Part shown: positions 40,298-49,871 of the stretch, piece after piece | Position numbering within the stretch: position 1 is the stretch's first letter | How the letters are laid out: each line of letters starts with the position of its first letter | Source of the DNA: Micromonospora sp. ATCC 39149 | Lineage (GTDB): Bacteria > Actinomycetota > Actinomycetes > Mycobacteriales > Micromonosporaceae | Assembly: GCF_000158815.1 (NCBI RefSeq) | Contig: NZ_GG657738.1 | Span: 67,346 to 121,899, forward strand | DNA length: 54,554 nucleotides | Direction: 5' to 3' | Program-made: the position numbers and the translations under genes | The notes under the pieces: generated by a model | Seen by the model: only the letters and a program-made list of their open reading frames with translations | What the model was told of the DNA's origin: nothing | Database searches by the model: none

Positions 40298-41779
40298 GTG
40301 AAGCGACGAAGCGTGTTCTCCCTGGCCGCCCTCTCCGGACTGAGTGCCGCAATCGGCGCGTGTTCCTCCGACGCCACGCGCACCCCGCCGAAGGACGCCT
40401 CCGGTTTCACCCACCGGCTTCGGATCCCGCCACTCGCCCGGCCCGAGGTCGGCGCAGACGGGGCCAAGCGGTTCACGCTGACCCTGCAGGCCGGTGGCCG
40501 AAGCGAGTTCCTGCCTGGCAAGCCCACCGACACGTGGGGCATCAACGGCGCCTACCTCGGTCCGACGGTACGCGCCGCCCGAGGCGACCGGGTCCGGATG
40601 GCCGTGACCAACCGGCTGCCCGAGGCCACCACCCTGCACTGGCACGGGATGCGGCTGCCGGCGCGGATGGACGGCGGGCCGCACCAGATGATCGAGCCGG
40701 GCACCACCTGGACGCCGGAGTGGACGATCGAGCAGCCCGCCACCACCGCGTGGTTCCATCCGCATCCGCACGAGAGAACCGCCCAGCACGTCTACCGCGG
40801 GCTGGCCGGCTTGTTCCTCGTCGATGACCCGGAAGGCCCGCGGCTGCCCGGCGAGTACGGGGTCGACGACGTGCCCTTGATCGTCCAGGACACGGTGCTC
40901 GACGACGACGGTGCGCTCTCCGGCCGGGTCGACGGGGGCACGTTCGGGCTGCTCGGCGACACCATTCTGATCAACGGCACCTATCAGCCGGTCTTCCAGG
41001 CGCGTACCGAACTGGTTCGGTTCCGGCTGCTCAACGCCTCCAACGCCCGCGTCTACCGGATCGGCTTCGCCGACCAGCGGCAGTTTCACGTGATCGGCAC
41101 CGACGCGGGTGCCCTGCAGCGGCCCGTTCCGGTCGACCGCGTCAAGATCAGCCCGGGGGAGCGCGCCGAGATCGTGGTCCGGTTCACCGCCGGCGAGACG
41201 ACCGTTATGGACAGCCGCGGCGAGCCGGAAAAAGAGGCCAACGACATCGAGGAGGGCGACTTCGCGCTGCTGAGGATCGTGGCCGTGGCCGCGCCGGCCG
41301 CCTCGCCTGCGCTACCCGCCACGCTCGGCGGCTCGCCACCCGAGGTCTTGCCGCCCGGCATCCGGGTGCGCCGATTCCAACTCTCCGGCTCGGAGATCAA
41401 CGACAAAGACATGGACATGACCCGGATCGACGAGGTGGTACCGGCCGGCGCCCTGGAAATCTGGGAGATCGACAACACCACGTACGCGCACAATTTCCAC
41501 ATCCACGAGGTGGCGTTCCACGTCCTCGACGTCAACGGGCAGCCGCCGCCGGCCTACCAGGCGGGGCCGAAGGACACCGTTTTCGTGCCCAAGAAGGCCA
41601 AGGTACGCCTGGCGGTGCGGTTCGGCCGGCACACCGATCCGCTGACGCCATACATGTACCACTGCCACCTGCTGCGCCACGAGGACAAAGGCATGATGGG
41701 TCAGTTCGTCGTCGTCAAACCTGGCACCGAGCAGCAGGTGGCGCGCACGCTGCGCGTCGGCCATCACCACCACGACTAG
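40298..41779 (+). CDS. Multicopper oxidase lipoprotein (CueO/laccase-like)
   Basis: A 493-residue three-cupredoxin oxidase. A lipoprotein signal (VFSLAALSGLSAAIG then Ala-Cys22) anchors it outside the membrane. The four copper motifs are present: LHWHG (114-117), WFHPHPHE (about 152-159), HNFHIHEVAFHV and YHCHLLRHEDKGMM, giving the type 1 site (Cys, His, Met) and the trinuclear cluster. A His-rich tail (GHHHHD) and a KDMDMTR stretch could bind copper. GTG 40298. Likely roles are copper or metal oxidation or phenol oxidation; the adjacent two-component system may control it. Confidence 0.93.
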   Translation: MKRRSVFSLAALSGLSAAIGACSSDATRTPPKDASGFTHRLRIPPLARPEVGADGAKRFTLTLQAGGRSEFLPGKPTDTWGINGAYLGPTVRAARGDRVRMAVTNRLPEATTLHWHGMRLPARMDGGPHQMIEPGTTWTPEWTIEQPATTAWFHPHPHERTAQHVYRGLAGLFLVDDPEGPRLPGEYGVDDVPLIVQDTVLDDDGALSGRVDGGTFGLLGDTILINGTYQPVFQARTELVRFRLLNASNARVYRIGFADQRQFHVIGTDAGALQRPVPVDRVKISPGERAEIVVRFTAGETTVMDSRGEPEKEANDIEEGDFALLRIVAVAAPAASPALPATLGGSPPEVLPPGIRVRRFQLSGSEINDKDMDMTRIDEVVPAGALEIWEIDNTTYAHNFHIHEVAFHVLDVNGQPPPAYQAGPKDTVFVPKKAKVRLAVRFGRHTDPLTPYMYHCHLLRHEDKGMMGQFVVVKPGTEQQVARTLRVGHHHHD

Positions 41780-41847
41780 CGGCAACGCCGTTTGTGCGTT
41801 CAGCGAAGGCGTTCGGACAGTGATGACGCGCCTGGTTGGCGCCGTGG

Positions 41848-42983
41848 TCACATCAGCGGTGGCGGGCGCCAGTCGGCGTAACGGGCCATCGAGCGCAGAG
41901 CCAGGCGCGGCGGCGTGAGCCGCATGATGGTATTGCGGATCGCTACCGCGATCGGGTTTTCCAGTTGCTGGCCGAAGCGGCCGATCGCGCGGGACGCCTT
42001 AGCCACTCGCTGGCTTCGCGGGCGGCGCTGCTGGTCATAGGTAGCTAGCCCATCGGGGCGGCCGGCGACGCAGCGAGCACGACGGCGTCCTCAAGGGCCT
42101 GGTTGGCGCCTTGCCCGAGGTTGGGTGTCATCGCGTGGGCGGCGTCACCGAGCAGGGCGACCGCGCCCTTCACGTACGTGGTGAGCGGCTGGTCCACACA
42201 GGTGAGATCGTCGCGCAGGACGGTGTTGGTCGCGGTGATCAGGGCCGGGATCGGATTGTGCCAGCCACCGAACCGGGCGCGGAGCCGGGCCTTGTCGTCG
42301 TCGGTCGGGTCGCCGGGGGCGGCGTTGATGGCGGCGAACCAGTAGATACGCCCGTCGACGAGCGGGACCATCCCGAACTCCGCGCCTCGGTCCCAGCTGA
42401 TCGCAGCGACGAGGTCGCTGTCCCAGGTCGGCGTCACCCCGCGCCACGCGGTCACGCCGATGCGAACCGGGGCGGCGGCCTCCGGCCACAGCAGTCGGCG
42501 CACCGTGCTGTGGACACCGTCCGCGCCGATCACGAGGTCGGCGTGGGTCATGACCTGTCGGCCCTGGTGCTGATAGGCGACCTCGCCGTCTTCGGTGACC
42601 GCGACGACCTGGGCGCCGGTCACGACGACGCCATCGGGCAGGGCGCCGAGCAGGATCTCGTGCAGCGCGGCGCGGTGAACACCGATCGCGGACGTGCCCA
42701 GCGCACGTTCCAGCCCGCCAGCCTCGATGCGAGCCAGCCACCGCCCGTCCGATCTGCGGGTGCCCCCGGACACGTCGACACGCCCCTGTTCCCGTATGGC
42801 CGCGCCCAAGCCGAGCACCTCCAGGCAGCGCAACCCGTTCGCCTGCAGAACGAGACCCGCTCCGGCCGGACGGAAGGTGGCGGCACGTTCGAGCACCGTC
42901 ACCTGCCAGCCCGTGCGACGCAGGCCGATGGCCGCGCTCAATCCCCCGATGCCGGCTCCCACCACTACCGCCGTTCGCACCAT
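41848..42983 (-). pseudogene. FAD-dependent monooxygenase with a C-terminal frameshift
   Basis: ATG 42983 begins MVRTAVVVGAGIGGLSAAIG, the FAD dinucleotide fold, followed by the DG motif (DLVIGADGVHSTVRR) and the GD motif (VALLGDAAHAMTPNLGQGAN) of aromatic hydroxylases. The frame stops at 42045 after ASPAAPMG. The missing C-terminus lies directly downstream in another frame, DGLATYDQQRRPRSQRVAKA to MARYADWRPPPLM, ending at 41848, which would give about 378 residues, normal for the family. A single-base shift near 42060 is enough. It is either recently inactivated or a sequence error. It is divergent from its likely TetR repressor. Confidence 0.8.
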
Positions 42984-42993
42984 GACCCACTCC

Positions 42994-43030
42994 TTCTACA
43001 AATGTAGAAAGCGATACTACAGGCGTAGAA
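42994..43030. promoter_or_regulatory. Two TetR operators between the monooxygenase and TetR genes
   Basis: Site 1 is the perfect palindrome TTCTACAAATGTAGAA (42994-43009). Site 2, TACTACAGGCGTAGAA (43015-43030), keeps the CTAC and GTAG half-sites. Their centres are 21 bp apart, two helical turns, so two dimers could bind the same DNA face and block both divergent genes. Confidence 0.8.
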
Positions 43031-43043
43031 GGAGGTCGCCACC

Positions 43044-43670
43044 ATGCCAACTGACCGGCTCGCGGCCCTGACCGACGCCGCGATCGACGTCCTGGCCGAG
43101 CTCGGCATGCGCGGCCTCACCCACCGCGCCGTAGACGCCCGCGCCGGACTGCCGCAGGGCACCACGTCGGCGTACTTCCGCACCCGCAAAACACTCATCG
43201 AGGCGGTGGTGCACCGCCTCGCCGACCTGGACCGAGCAGACCTGCAAGCCAACCGGCTGCCCGCCGGCGCAGACAGCCCGGCGGTCGGGATGGACGACAT
43301 CGACGCGGTCGCCGCCGACATCGCAGCAGTACTGGACCGATGGATCAGCACAGCGCGCAACCGCACGCTCGCCCGCTACGCCTGCCTGCTGGAAGCCACA
43401 CACCACCCAGAACTCCAGACGATCCTCGCCCACGGCGACGCGTCGCGTACGCAGGCCAGGCTGATGCTGGCGGCAGCCGGCGCTCGACACCCGGAGCAGG
43501 CCGGCAACCACCTTGTCGCCTGCATCGACGGCCTGCTATTCGACCGGCTGGCCGGCGCCGGCGCCCGAACCGCGCCACCAGCCGGAACAGCCGCCAACCG
43601 CGCCGACCTCGCCACCGCCGTCGCTACGCTGCTACGGGCGTTCGCAGGCACCGGCCCCAAGGGGCAGTAG
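43044..43670 (+). CDS. TetR-family regulator of the adjacent monooxygenase
   Basis: A 208-residue TetR repressor. The DNA reader is LTDAAIDVLAELGMRGLTHR then AVDARAGLPQGTTSAYFRTR, of the TetR_C group with TSxYFRTRxxLI. The ligand domain contains LARYACLLEATHHPELQTIL and a final CIDGLLFDRL helix. ATG 43044 follows GGAGG at 43031. Divergent from the FAD monooxygenase gene, with two operators between, it should sense that enzyme's aromatic substrate. Confidence 0.9.
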   Translation: MPTDRLAALTDAAIDVLAELGMRGLTHRAVDARAGLPQGTTSAYFRTRKTLIEAVVHRLADLDRADLQANRLPAGADSPAVGMDDIDAVAADIAAVLDRWISTARNRTLARYACLLEATHHPELQTILAHGDASRTQARLMLAAAGARHPEQAGNHLVACIDGLLFDRLAGAGARTAPPAGTAANRADLATAVATLLRAFAGTGPKGQ

Positions 43671-44387
43671 CCCGGTGCCTGCCGCCAGCGGGTGCCGCCA
43701 CTCCGGTCCACCGCGCCAGCCGGATAGTGCGTAATCAGATGCGTCGAGCTCCAACCGTCACCCGCCGAGGCCCGCCCGGGTCGAGGTCCGTGGCCGCTCG
43801 ATGGGCCCGGCCAGGGGCCCAGGCAACGACCTCTCGCGCAACCCTGCTTCGTTGCCGAAGTCAGGTGACGGCGACCGCGAACGCCGCAGTGCTGCTCGGG
43901 ACCGCTGGCGTGCTCGGGGCCGTGCCCGTCGTTTTGCTGATCGTCCTGCGTCGACGCCCGGCCCGCACGCACTGCCTCGCCGGCGGGGTCGAGTGCGGCC
44001 AGCCGGCGGCGGGCGGCGCGTTCGACGGACCGGCTTCGCGGTCACGTACGTGCACAACTCCGGCGCCTACAAGCTGTGATCTTTAGCGGCCTATGGCACT
44101 GAATCTTTGTCAGTAGCTGGCGTAACGTAGGGTGGCCGGGATTGGCCACCAGGGTGATCGGTGCGTAACGAGTACCACCCAGTGGGGGCGAGCCACTCGG
44201 CGTCCGGCTTCCGTGAGTGCGTCGCCCGGCCGCCAGGGGTGAACGCCTGCGTGGTTCGTGCCAAGCCCCGCCAGCGCAGGGGTCGCCGGCGACCGAGCCC
44301 GGGCCGCACCCGGGCAATGGACCGGGGATAATGCGTTGCCGGGGTGTGGAGCGCGCTGCCACGCCCGGGCGGGCCGTCGCTCGCATG
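43671..44387. other. Gene-poor region, probable mobile-element debris
   Basis: No gene I can support. A short plus-strand frame at 43864 begins with a hydrophobic segment (NAAVLLGTAGVLGAVPVVLL) like a signal anchor but then turns low-complexity. Sequence near 44080-44135 is less GC-rich (GATCTTTAGCGG, AATCTTTGTCAGTAG) and may be the former recombination-site region of the resolvase fragment that follows. Confidence 0.35.
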
Positions 44388-44600
44388 CGAACCCGGGAAG
44401 GGATGAAGGTCGCAAAGGCGAAGGGTCGGCTGCGGGGTAAGCAGCCGAAGCTCAATGCCCGGCAGGAGGCGCACCTGGTGGCGCTGCACGCCGCCGGCGA
44501 GCACACCAGCGCGGAGCTGGCGGAGTTGTTCGGTGTCGCGCGGTCGACGGTGTATCGGGCGATCGAGCGGGCTGAGGCGGCGCGGACGGCTACTGCCTGA
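44388..44600 (+). pseudogene. C-terminal fragment of a Tn3-type resolvase (serine recombinase)
   Basis: The frame reads TREGMKVAKAKGRLRGKQPK then LNARQEAHLVALHAAGEHTS and ELAELFGVARSTVYRAIERA, the end of the catalytic domain plus the DNA-binding helix-turn-helix of Tn3 resolvases. The catalytic serine domain is missing; homology starts abruptly at about 44388. The stop at 44600 overlaps the convergent MarR gene end. Confidence 0.75.
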
Positions 44601-45084
44601 CCGGGCGGTTGTCGGCGGCCGGGTCGTCGCCGGTGAGGTGCTGCTCCAGGCGGTTGAGCAGGTCGGTGCACTGCCGGACGGTGTCGAGGTCGTCGCCCAG
44701 GACGCCGGCGAGTTCGCGCGCCCAAGCGGTACGCAGCACGCGCAGGTTGGCTGCGGCGAGGTCGGTCGCACGTACGGCGACCCCCCGCCCGGTGGCCGCG
44801 GTGCGGGCGACCATGCCCTTGCTCTCCAGGGTGCGCAGAGCCGTGCTGACGTTCGTGCGCTGCAGCCGGGCGCGGCGGGCGATCTCGCTGGGGGCGGTGC
44901 CGGGATACAGGTCCACGATCCGCATGACCTGCCGTTCGGTCTCGGTCAGCGGCACCACCTCGGGTCCCTCGGGTGTGCGGGCGCGCACGAGCCGGCCGAC
45001 GTTGAGGATCAGGTCGGCCAGCTCGGCCAGCGGCCCTCCGGCGTCGGCCGCGCTGTCGATGGCGTCGTGCGTGTCACGGGACAT
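44590..45084 (-). CDS. MarR-family transcriptional regulator
   Basis: A 164-residue MarR protein. The winged helix is LTETERQVMRIVDLYPGTAP then SEIARRARLQRTNVSTALRT and LESKGMVARTAATGRGVAVR. Helices on both ends form the dimer interface. ATG 45084 is 35 bp from the divergent Bcr/CflA-type pump gene, with an AT-rich palindrome between, so it probably represses the pump and itself until a drug-like ligand binds. Its 3' end overlaps the resolvase fragment by 11 bp. Confidence 0.9.
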   Translation of the reverse strand: MSRDTHDAIDSAADAGGPLAELADLILNVGRLVRARTPEGPEVVPLTETERQVMRIVDLYPGTAPSEIARRARLQRTNVSTALRTLESKGMVARTAATGRGVAVRATDLAAANLRVLRTAWARELAGVLGDDLDTVRQCTDLLNRLEQHLTGDDPAADNRPVRQ

Positions 45085-45110
45085 GGCATCACCCTAGCTG
45101 GTTATGGCAT

Positions 45111-45120
45111 CATAATTATG
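45111..45120. promoter_or_regulatory. MarR operator / -10 region of the pump gene
   Basis: CATAATTATG is a perfect 10-bp palindrome in a GC-rich setting. CATAAT can be the -10 box for a leaderless or nearly leaderless transcript of the pump gene, whose GTG starts at 45120. Repressor bound here would block RNA polymerase. Confidence 0.5.
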
Positions 45121-46346
45121 TGACAATAACTCGCGGCATGAAGGACCGGCCGGAGCCCCTGCCAGCAGGCGGTGCTGCCCTGCCGACGTCTATGGGGCGC
45201 CGGGCGCGGCTGGCGCTCATCCTCGGCTCGCTGAGCGCGTTCGGCGCGCTCACGATCGACATGTATCTGCCCGCGATGCCGGGCATGGCGGATGAGCTGC
45301 GTACCAGCGCGCCGATGGTCCAGCTAACCCTGACGGTGTTCGTCGTCGGCCTCGCGGTCGGCCAGGTCATCGTCGGCCCGCTGTCGGACGCCTGGGGCCG
45401 GCGCCGGCCGCTGCTGATCGGCATAGCCCTGTATGTCGCGGGGTCGCTGTGGTGCGCGCTGGCGCCCACGGCGGGCTGGCTCATCGGGGGCCGGATCATG
45501 CAGTCGCTGGGCGCCGCGGCCGGTACCGTCCTGGCCCGCGCCGTCGTGCGGGACCTGTTCGACGGCACCGCCATGACCCGGTTCTTCTCCACCCTGATGG
45601 TGATCAACGGCGTGGCACCGATCGTGGCGCCCGTCATCGGCGGTCAGCTGCTGACCGTCGCCACCTGGCGGGCGGTGTTCCTCGTCCTGGCCGCCGTCGG
45701 CGCCGTGCTGATGCTCGCCGTCGCCGTCGCGCTGCCCGAGTCCCTGCCGGCCCGTGACCGCGCGCCCGCTCACGGGCACGCCTTCCGGACGCTCGTCACC
45801 GACCGGCAGTACCTGCGGTACGTGCTCGCGGCGGCGCTGATGTTCGCCGCCGTGTTCGCCTACATCTCCGGCTCGTCGTTCGTCCTGCAGGACACCTACG
45901 GACTGACCGCCCAGCAGTTCAGCCTCGTCTTCGGCCTCAACGGCCTGGGCATCGTGGTGTTCGGGCAGCTCGGCGGCCTGCTCGTCGGCCGCGTCACCAC
46001 CGAGCACACCCTGCTGCGCATCAGCCTGGGCGTGGCCACCATCGGCGCCGCCGGCGTGCTGGCCAGTGCCGCCCTCGGCCTACCACTGCCGCTGCTGCTG
46101 GCCTGCCTGTTCACGGTGGTCTCCACGTTGGGCGTGGTGCTGGCCAATGCCACCTCCCTCGCCCTAGCCGGCCACGGCTCCGCCGCCGGGGCCGCCTCCT
46201 CCCTGCAAGGACTGCTGCAGTTCCTCGTCGGTGGCCTCGCCGCCTCCGCCATGAGCCTGCCCGGCCAGATCACCGCCACCGGCATGGCCATCACCATGTT
46301 GGTGTGCGCCGCCGCCTCCCTGGCCGTTCTCCACGCCCGCCGATGA
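45120..46346 (+). CDS. Bcr/CflA-type multidrug MFS transporter
   Basis: A 408-residue 12-helix drug exporter. Signature elements of the Bcr/CflA group are present: [20 protein letters not shown] in helix 1, then [20 protein letters not shown] in loop 2-3, and [20 protein letters not shown] in helix 4. GTG 45120 lies directly after the AT-rich palindrome with no ribosome binding site, so leaderless translation is likely; ATG 45138 is the alternative. Divergent from and presumably controlled by the MarR gene. Confidence 0.9.
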   Translation: MTITRGMKDRPEPLPAGGAALPTSMGRRARLALILGSLSAFGALTIDMYLPAMPGMADELRTSAPMVQLTLTVFVVGLAVGQVIVGPLSDAWGRRRPLLIGIALYVAGSLWCALAPTAGWLIGGRIMQSLGAAAGTVLARAVVRDLFDGTAMTRFFSTLMVINGVAPIVAPVIGGQLLTVATWRAVFLVLAAVGAVLMLAVAVALPESLPARDRAPAHGHAFRTLVTDRQYLRYVLAAALMFAAVFAYISGSSFVLQDTYGLTAQQFSLVFGLNGLGIVVFGQLGGLLVGRVTTEHTLLRISLGVATIGAAGVLASAALGLPLPLLLACLFTVVSTLGVVLANATSLALAGHGSAAGAASSLQGLLQFLVGGLAASAMSLPGQITATGMAITMLVCAAASLAVLHARR

Positions 46347-46398
46347 CGAATCCGCCTGCGCCTGGGCGCTGACCCGATCTCCCGCGCCCAACGCGAGA

Positions 46399-46735
46399 TC
46401 ACCGATCGGGCACGTCGCCGCGCAGGGCCAGCTGCTTGGTCATGTTGAGCTTGACCTCGCCGTACGGGGCGACGTGGGTCGTGCAAGCACGCCACCGACA
46501 GCTCCTGCTCGTCGCGGCGGTTAGTGGCGATGTCACCGCCCTTGCCGTAAAACAGCACCTGGTTGCCGCCGTTCCAGCCCTCGGCCACGTTCAGCCCGTC
46601 GTGGATCTCGCGTTGCGGGTCCTGGCCGCGTAGGTTTACCGGGCTAGGAAGACGGTCTTGACGGCGCGGCCGACCTCCAGCATCGCCTGGTACGTCGGGT
46701 GGGAGGCGGCGCGGGTGAATCGGCGTAGGATCGCC
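46399..46735 (-). pseudogene. Tn3-family transposase remnant, multiply frameshifted
   Basis: The minus strand holds, in order, [31 protein letters not shown] then stop; in a shifted frame [40 protein letters not shown] and ACLH; then a deletion of about 50 codons; then [20 protein letters not shown] and GDVPDR stop. These are consecutive pieces of a Tn3 transposase C-terminal domain. Two frameshifts and the deletion make it dead. Confidence 0.85.
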
Positions 46736-46746
46736 TCCGTCGGTCA

Positions 46747-46752
46747 TATGAT
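46747..46752 (+). promoter_or_regulatory. -10 box for a leaderless methyltransferase transcript
   Basis: TATGAT ends 6 bp before GTG 46759, the spacing at which transcription would start on the start codon. No Shine-Dalgarno sequence precedes the GTG. The -35 region is not obvious. Confidence 0.5.
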
Positions 46753-46758
46753 CACGCG

Positions 46759-47367
46759 GTGAACGTGGAGCGGGTCCGGGACGCGTACGCCTCAGTCGCA
46801 GACCGCTACATCGAACTGTTCGGCACCTGCCAGCAGGTAGCTGCCGACGACCTCGCCTTCATCGGACGACACCTGACGGTTCGGCCGGGCAGCGTGCTTG
46901 ATGTGGGCTGCGGGCCTGGCCACCTCACCGGCCACCTTCGGTCGCTGGGTGTCGACGCGACGGGGATCGACCTGGTTCCCGAGTTCATCGCCCACGCGAG
47001 GACCGCCCATCCGTACGGCAGGTACCGCCTCGGGTCGATGCAGAGTCTGGACGTCGAGGACGGTTCCCTCGCCGGCGTCTTGGCCTGGTTCTCGCTGATC
47101 CACGTACCGCCCCCGGAGCTCGACGGTGCGCTCGCCGAGTTCCGGCGGGTGATGGCTCCCGCCGGCACGCTGGTGGTCGGCCTCTTCGACGGCGACGACG
47201 TCGCCGCCTTCGACCACAAGGTCGTGACGGCCTATCGCTGGCCGGTTGACGAGTTCTCCGAGCGGTTGGCGGGAGCCGGCTTCCGGGAGGTCGAGCGCCA
47301 GCATCGGCCCAGCGATGGCACCCACCGGCCGTACGCTGCGATCGCGGCGGTCCTGGGCGAACCGTGA
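46759..47367 (+). CDS. Class I SAM-dependent methyltransferase
   Basis: A 202-residue Rossmann-fold methyltransferase (Methyltransf_11/25 type). The SAM loop is [16 protein letters not shown] (about residues 45-60), the acidic residue after strand 2 is [13 protein letters not shown], motif II/III are [16 protein letters not shown] and the post-motif [14 protein letters not shown]. The substrate is unknown. It follows a Tn3 remnant and has its own promoter. Confidence 0.88.
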   Translation: MNVERVRDAYASVADRYIELFGTCQQVAADDLAFIGRHLTVRPGSVLDVGCGPGHLTGHLRSLGVDATGIDLVPEFIAHARTAHPYGRYRLGSMQSLDVEDGSLAGVLAWFSLIHVPPPELDGALAEFRRVMAPAGTLVVGLFDGDDVAAFDHKVVTAYRWPVDEFSERLAGAGFREVERQHRPSDGTHRPYAAIAAVLGEP

Positions 47368-47853
47368 GCCGAGAACGACAGCCGTGGAGCGCGGCCGCTG
47401 CTGCCGGCGGAACTGAGCCTCTTGCGGTCGACAAGCAGGTCCATGGCCTCGACGGTGACCGGGCCCAGGTGCCCGAGGAGCTGAGGGTGCCGTCCATCGC
47501 CACCAGCTTCAGATACGGGGCGATGTCGGGGCCCACGCCGAGAAAGCGCAGGGGCTCGACCCTTGGGGACAAATGGCAGTGGATCCGGCGCTAGGCCCTG
47601 ACTGCCTGACCGCGTGATGACGACCCGGGTGCGGGCGCTCGGGTGCTGCCGGTGCGGATACGAGCATGCCGAACACCAGTTTGCCGTGCGCGCTCGGCGA
47701 TCAGTACGGGGAGCCGTATCTGCCGAGCGGGGGATGTCAGGAGGTGAGGGGGGTCACCGTGGCGTCGGAGAGTCGCCAAGATGGTGGGCAGTGGCGTTAA
47801 GAACGCGCCAAGATCACCGATTGAGTGTGGTGGTCGGGTCTTGACTCCATGGT
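47368..47853. other. Long leader region of the potassium permease gene
   Basis: No intact gene. On the minus strand at about 47470-47560 a frame reads LRFLGVGPDIAPYLKLVAMD, perhaps the end of a decayed gene. Closer to the permease, TACGG/CCGTA around GGGAG (near 47705) could form a hairpin. I looked for a c-di-AMP (ydaO-type) riboswitch because such permeases often have one, and did not recognise it. Confidence 0.4.
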
Positions 47854-49854
47854 GTGTTGAACTGGTTGAAGCGTGTGCTGGTCGGGCGTCCGTTGCGCAG
47901 CGACCGGTTGGGCGAGACATTGCTGTCGAAGCGGCTGGCGTTGCCGATTTTCGCGTCGGATCCGTTGTCGTCGGTGGCATATGCCACGCAGGAGATCCTG
48001 CTGGTGCTGACGCTGGGTGGTTTGGCGTACCTGTTCCTGGCGCCGTGGGTGGGCCTGGCGGTGGTGGTGCTGCTGGCGGTGGTGGTGGCCTCGTACCGGC
48101 AGGTGGTTCGCGCCTACCCCAGCGGCGGCGGGTCGTACGAGGTGGCCTCGCGTAACCTCGGCCCGTCAGCCGGGTTGGTCGTGGCGGCGGCGCTGCTGGT
48201 GGACTACATCATGACGGTGGCGGTGTCGGTGGCCGCCGGCGTGGACAACGTCATCTCGGCGGTCCCGTCGTTGAATACCCACCGGGTTGCCATCTGTGTG
48301 GGGTTCGTCTTCGCATTGATGGCGATGAACCTGCGCGGGGTGCGAGAGTCGGGTAAGACGTTCGCCTGGCCGACGTACCTGTTCATCACCGGCGTGCTGG
48401 TCATGGTGGCCCTCGGGCTCGGCCGAGCAGTGGCCGGGCACGCGCCGGTGGCCGAGTCAGCCGGGTGGCAGGTGCGCCCGGAGCAGGTGGGGTTGACTGG
48501 GCTGGCCCTGGCCTTGTTGACGTTGCGGGCGTTCGCGTCGGGGTGTACCGCGTTGACCGGGGTGGAGGCGATCTCCAACGGGGTGCCGGCGTTCAAGCCG
48601 CCGAAGGCGGAGAACGCCGCGCGCACGATGCTGGCGATGGGCGTCGTGGCAATCACCCTGTTCGCCGGAATCACCGCGCTGGCGTTGATCGCGAAGGTAC
48701 GGGTAGCCGAGCACACCTGCGACCTGATCGGCTTCCCGGGTAACTGTGCTACCGACCCGCAGCGCACGGTGATCGCTCAGCTGGCCGCAGCGGTGTTCGG
48801 CAACAACAGTTTCGGGTTCTTCGTCATTCAGGCCACCACGGCGCTGATCCTGATCCTGGCGGCCAATACGGCGTTCAACGGCTTCCCGCTGCTGGGGGCC
48901 ATCCTGGCCCAGGACCGGTACCTGCCCCGGCAGCTGCACACCCGCGGCGACCGGTTGGCGTTCTCCAACGGCATCATCATCCTGGCGGCGATCGCCGCAG
49001 TGCTGATCTGGGTGTTCGACGGGTCGGTGACTCGGCTGATCCAGCTGTACATCCTCGGGGTGTTCACCTCGTTCACGCTGAGCCAGGCCGGCATGGTGCG
49101 GCACTGGAACCGCGCTCTGGCCGACGAGCAGGACCCGAAGGTGCGGCGGCGACTGCACCGCTCCCGGGTCATCAACGCGCTCGGCGGCGTGCTGACCGCG
49201 CTGGTGCTGGTCATCGTGCTGGCGACGAAGTTCACCCACGGCGCCTACCTGGTCGTCATCGCCGTGCCGGTGTTGTTCGCGCTGATGCGCGCGATCCACG
49301 GGCACTACGAGCGGGTGAGCGCCGAGCTGGAGCCCGAGCCCGGCGGGGTGGTCATGCCGGCCCGGGTGCACGCGGTGGTGCTGGTTTCGCGGGTGCACCG
49401 CCCGACCCTGCAGGCGCTGGCCTACGCGCAGGCGACCCGGCCGGACAGCTTGACCGCGGTCACCGTGAGCATCAACGCCGAGGAGGTGGCCCGGCTACAG
49501 CAGCAGTGGGCCGACCGGGACCTGAACGTGCCACTGACGATCTTGGACTCGCCGTACCGGGAGATCACCGATCCGGTGCTGGACTACGTCAACCGGCTGC
49601 GGGAGGAGGGCCCTCGGGATCTGGTGGTGGTCTACATCCCTGAGTACGTCGTGGGGCGGTGGTGGGAGCAGTTGCTGCACAACCAGAGTGCGTTGCGGCT
49701 CAAGGCGCGGCTGCTGTTTCAGCGCCGGGTCATGGTGGTCAGCGTGCCGTGGCAGCTCGAATCCAGCGTTCGCCGGCCCCGCCGCGAGCAGGTCAGGGGC
49801 GGGCGGCGGCCAGAAGATCGCAAGCCGGTGGCGGCCGGGCGACGCGAGTCGTAG
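47854..49854 (+). CDS. kimA: KimA-like APC-superfamily potassium transporter
   Basis: A 666-residue permease. Residues 1-475 hold 12 helices of the APC fold with FASDPLSSVAYATQEIL at the start of helix 1, the region of the K+ sites in KimA. The C-terminal 170 residues form a cytosolic domain (HAVVLVSRVHRPTLQALAYA, ILDSPYREITDPVLDYVNRL, DLVVVYIPEYVVGRWWEQLL) as in KimA/YdaO proteins, where it binds c-di-AMP. GTG 47854 has no strong ribosome binding site. A KdpD/KdpE-like pair follows at once, supporting a role in K+ uptake. Confidence 0.8.
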   Translation: MLNWLKRVLVGRPLRSDRLGETLLSKRLALPIFASDPLSSVAYATQEILLVLTLGGLAYLFLAPWVGLAVVVLLAVVVASYRQVVRAYPSGGGSYEVASRNLGPSAGLVVAAALLVDYIMTVAVSVAAGVDNVISAVPSLNTHRVAICVGFVFALMAMNLRGVRESGKTFAWPTYLFITGVLVMVALGLGRAVAGHAPVAESAGWQVRPEQVGLTGLALALLTLRAFASGCTALTGVEAISNGVPAFKPPKAENAARTMLAMGVVAITLFAGITALALIAKVRVAEHTCDLIGFPGNCATDPQRTVIAQLAAAVFGNNSFGFFVIQATTALILILAANTAFNGFPLLGAILAQDRYLPRQLHTRGDRLAFSNGIIILAAIAAVLIWVFDGSVTRLIQLYILGVFTSFTLSQAGMVRHWNRALADEQDPKVRRRLHRSRVINALGGVLTALVLVIVLATKFTHGAYLVVIAVPVLFALMRAIHGHYERVSAELEPEPGGVVMPARVHAVVLVSRVHRPTLQALAYAQATRPDSLTAVTVSINAEEVARLQQQWADRDLNVPLTILDSPYREITDPVLDYVNRLREEGPRDLVVVYIPEYVVGRWWEQLLHNQSALRLKARLLFQRRVMVVSVPWQLESSVRRPRREQVRGGRRPEDRKPVAAGRRES

Positions 49855-49871
49855 CGGTGGATCGGGTAGAA

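Noticed and set aside
47600..47853. c-di-AMP (ydaO-type) riboswitch before the KimA-like gene
   Set aside because: Looked for because of the gene type. The conserved core segments were not recognisable; only a small hairpin is present. A covariance-model search would settle it.
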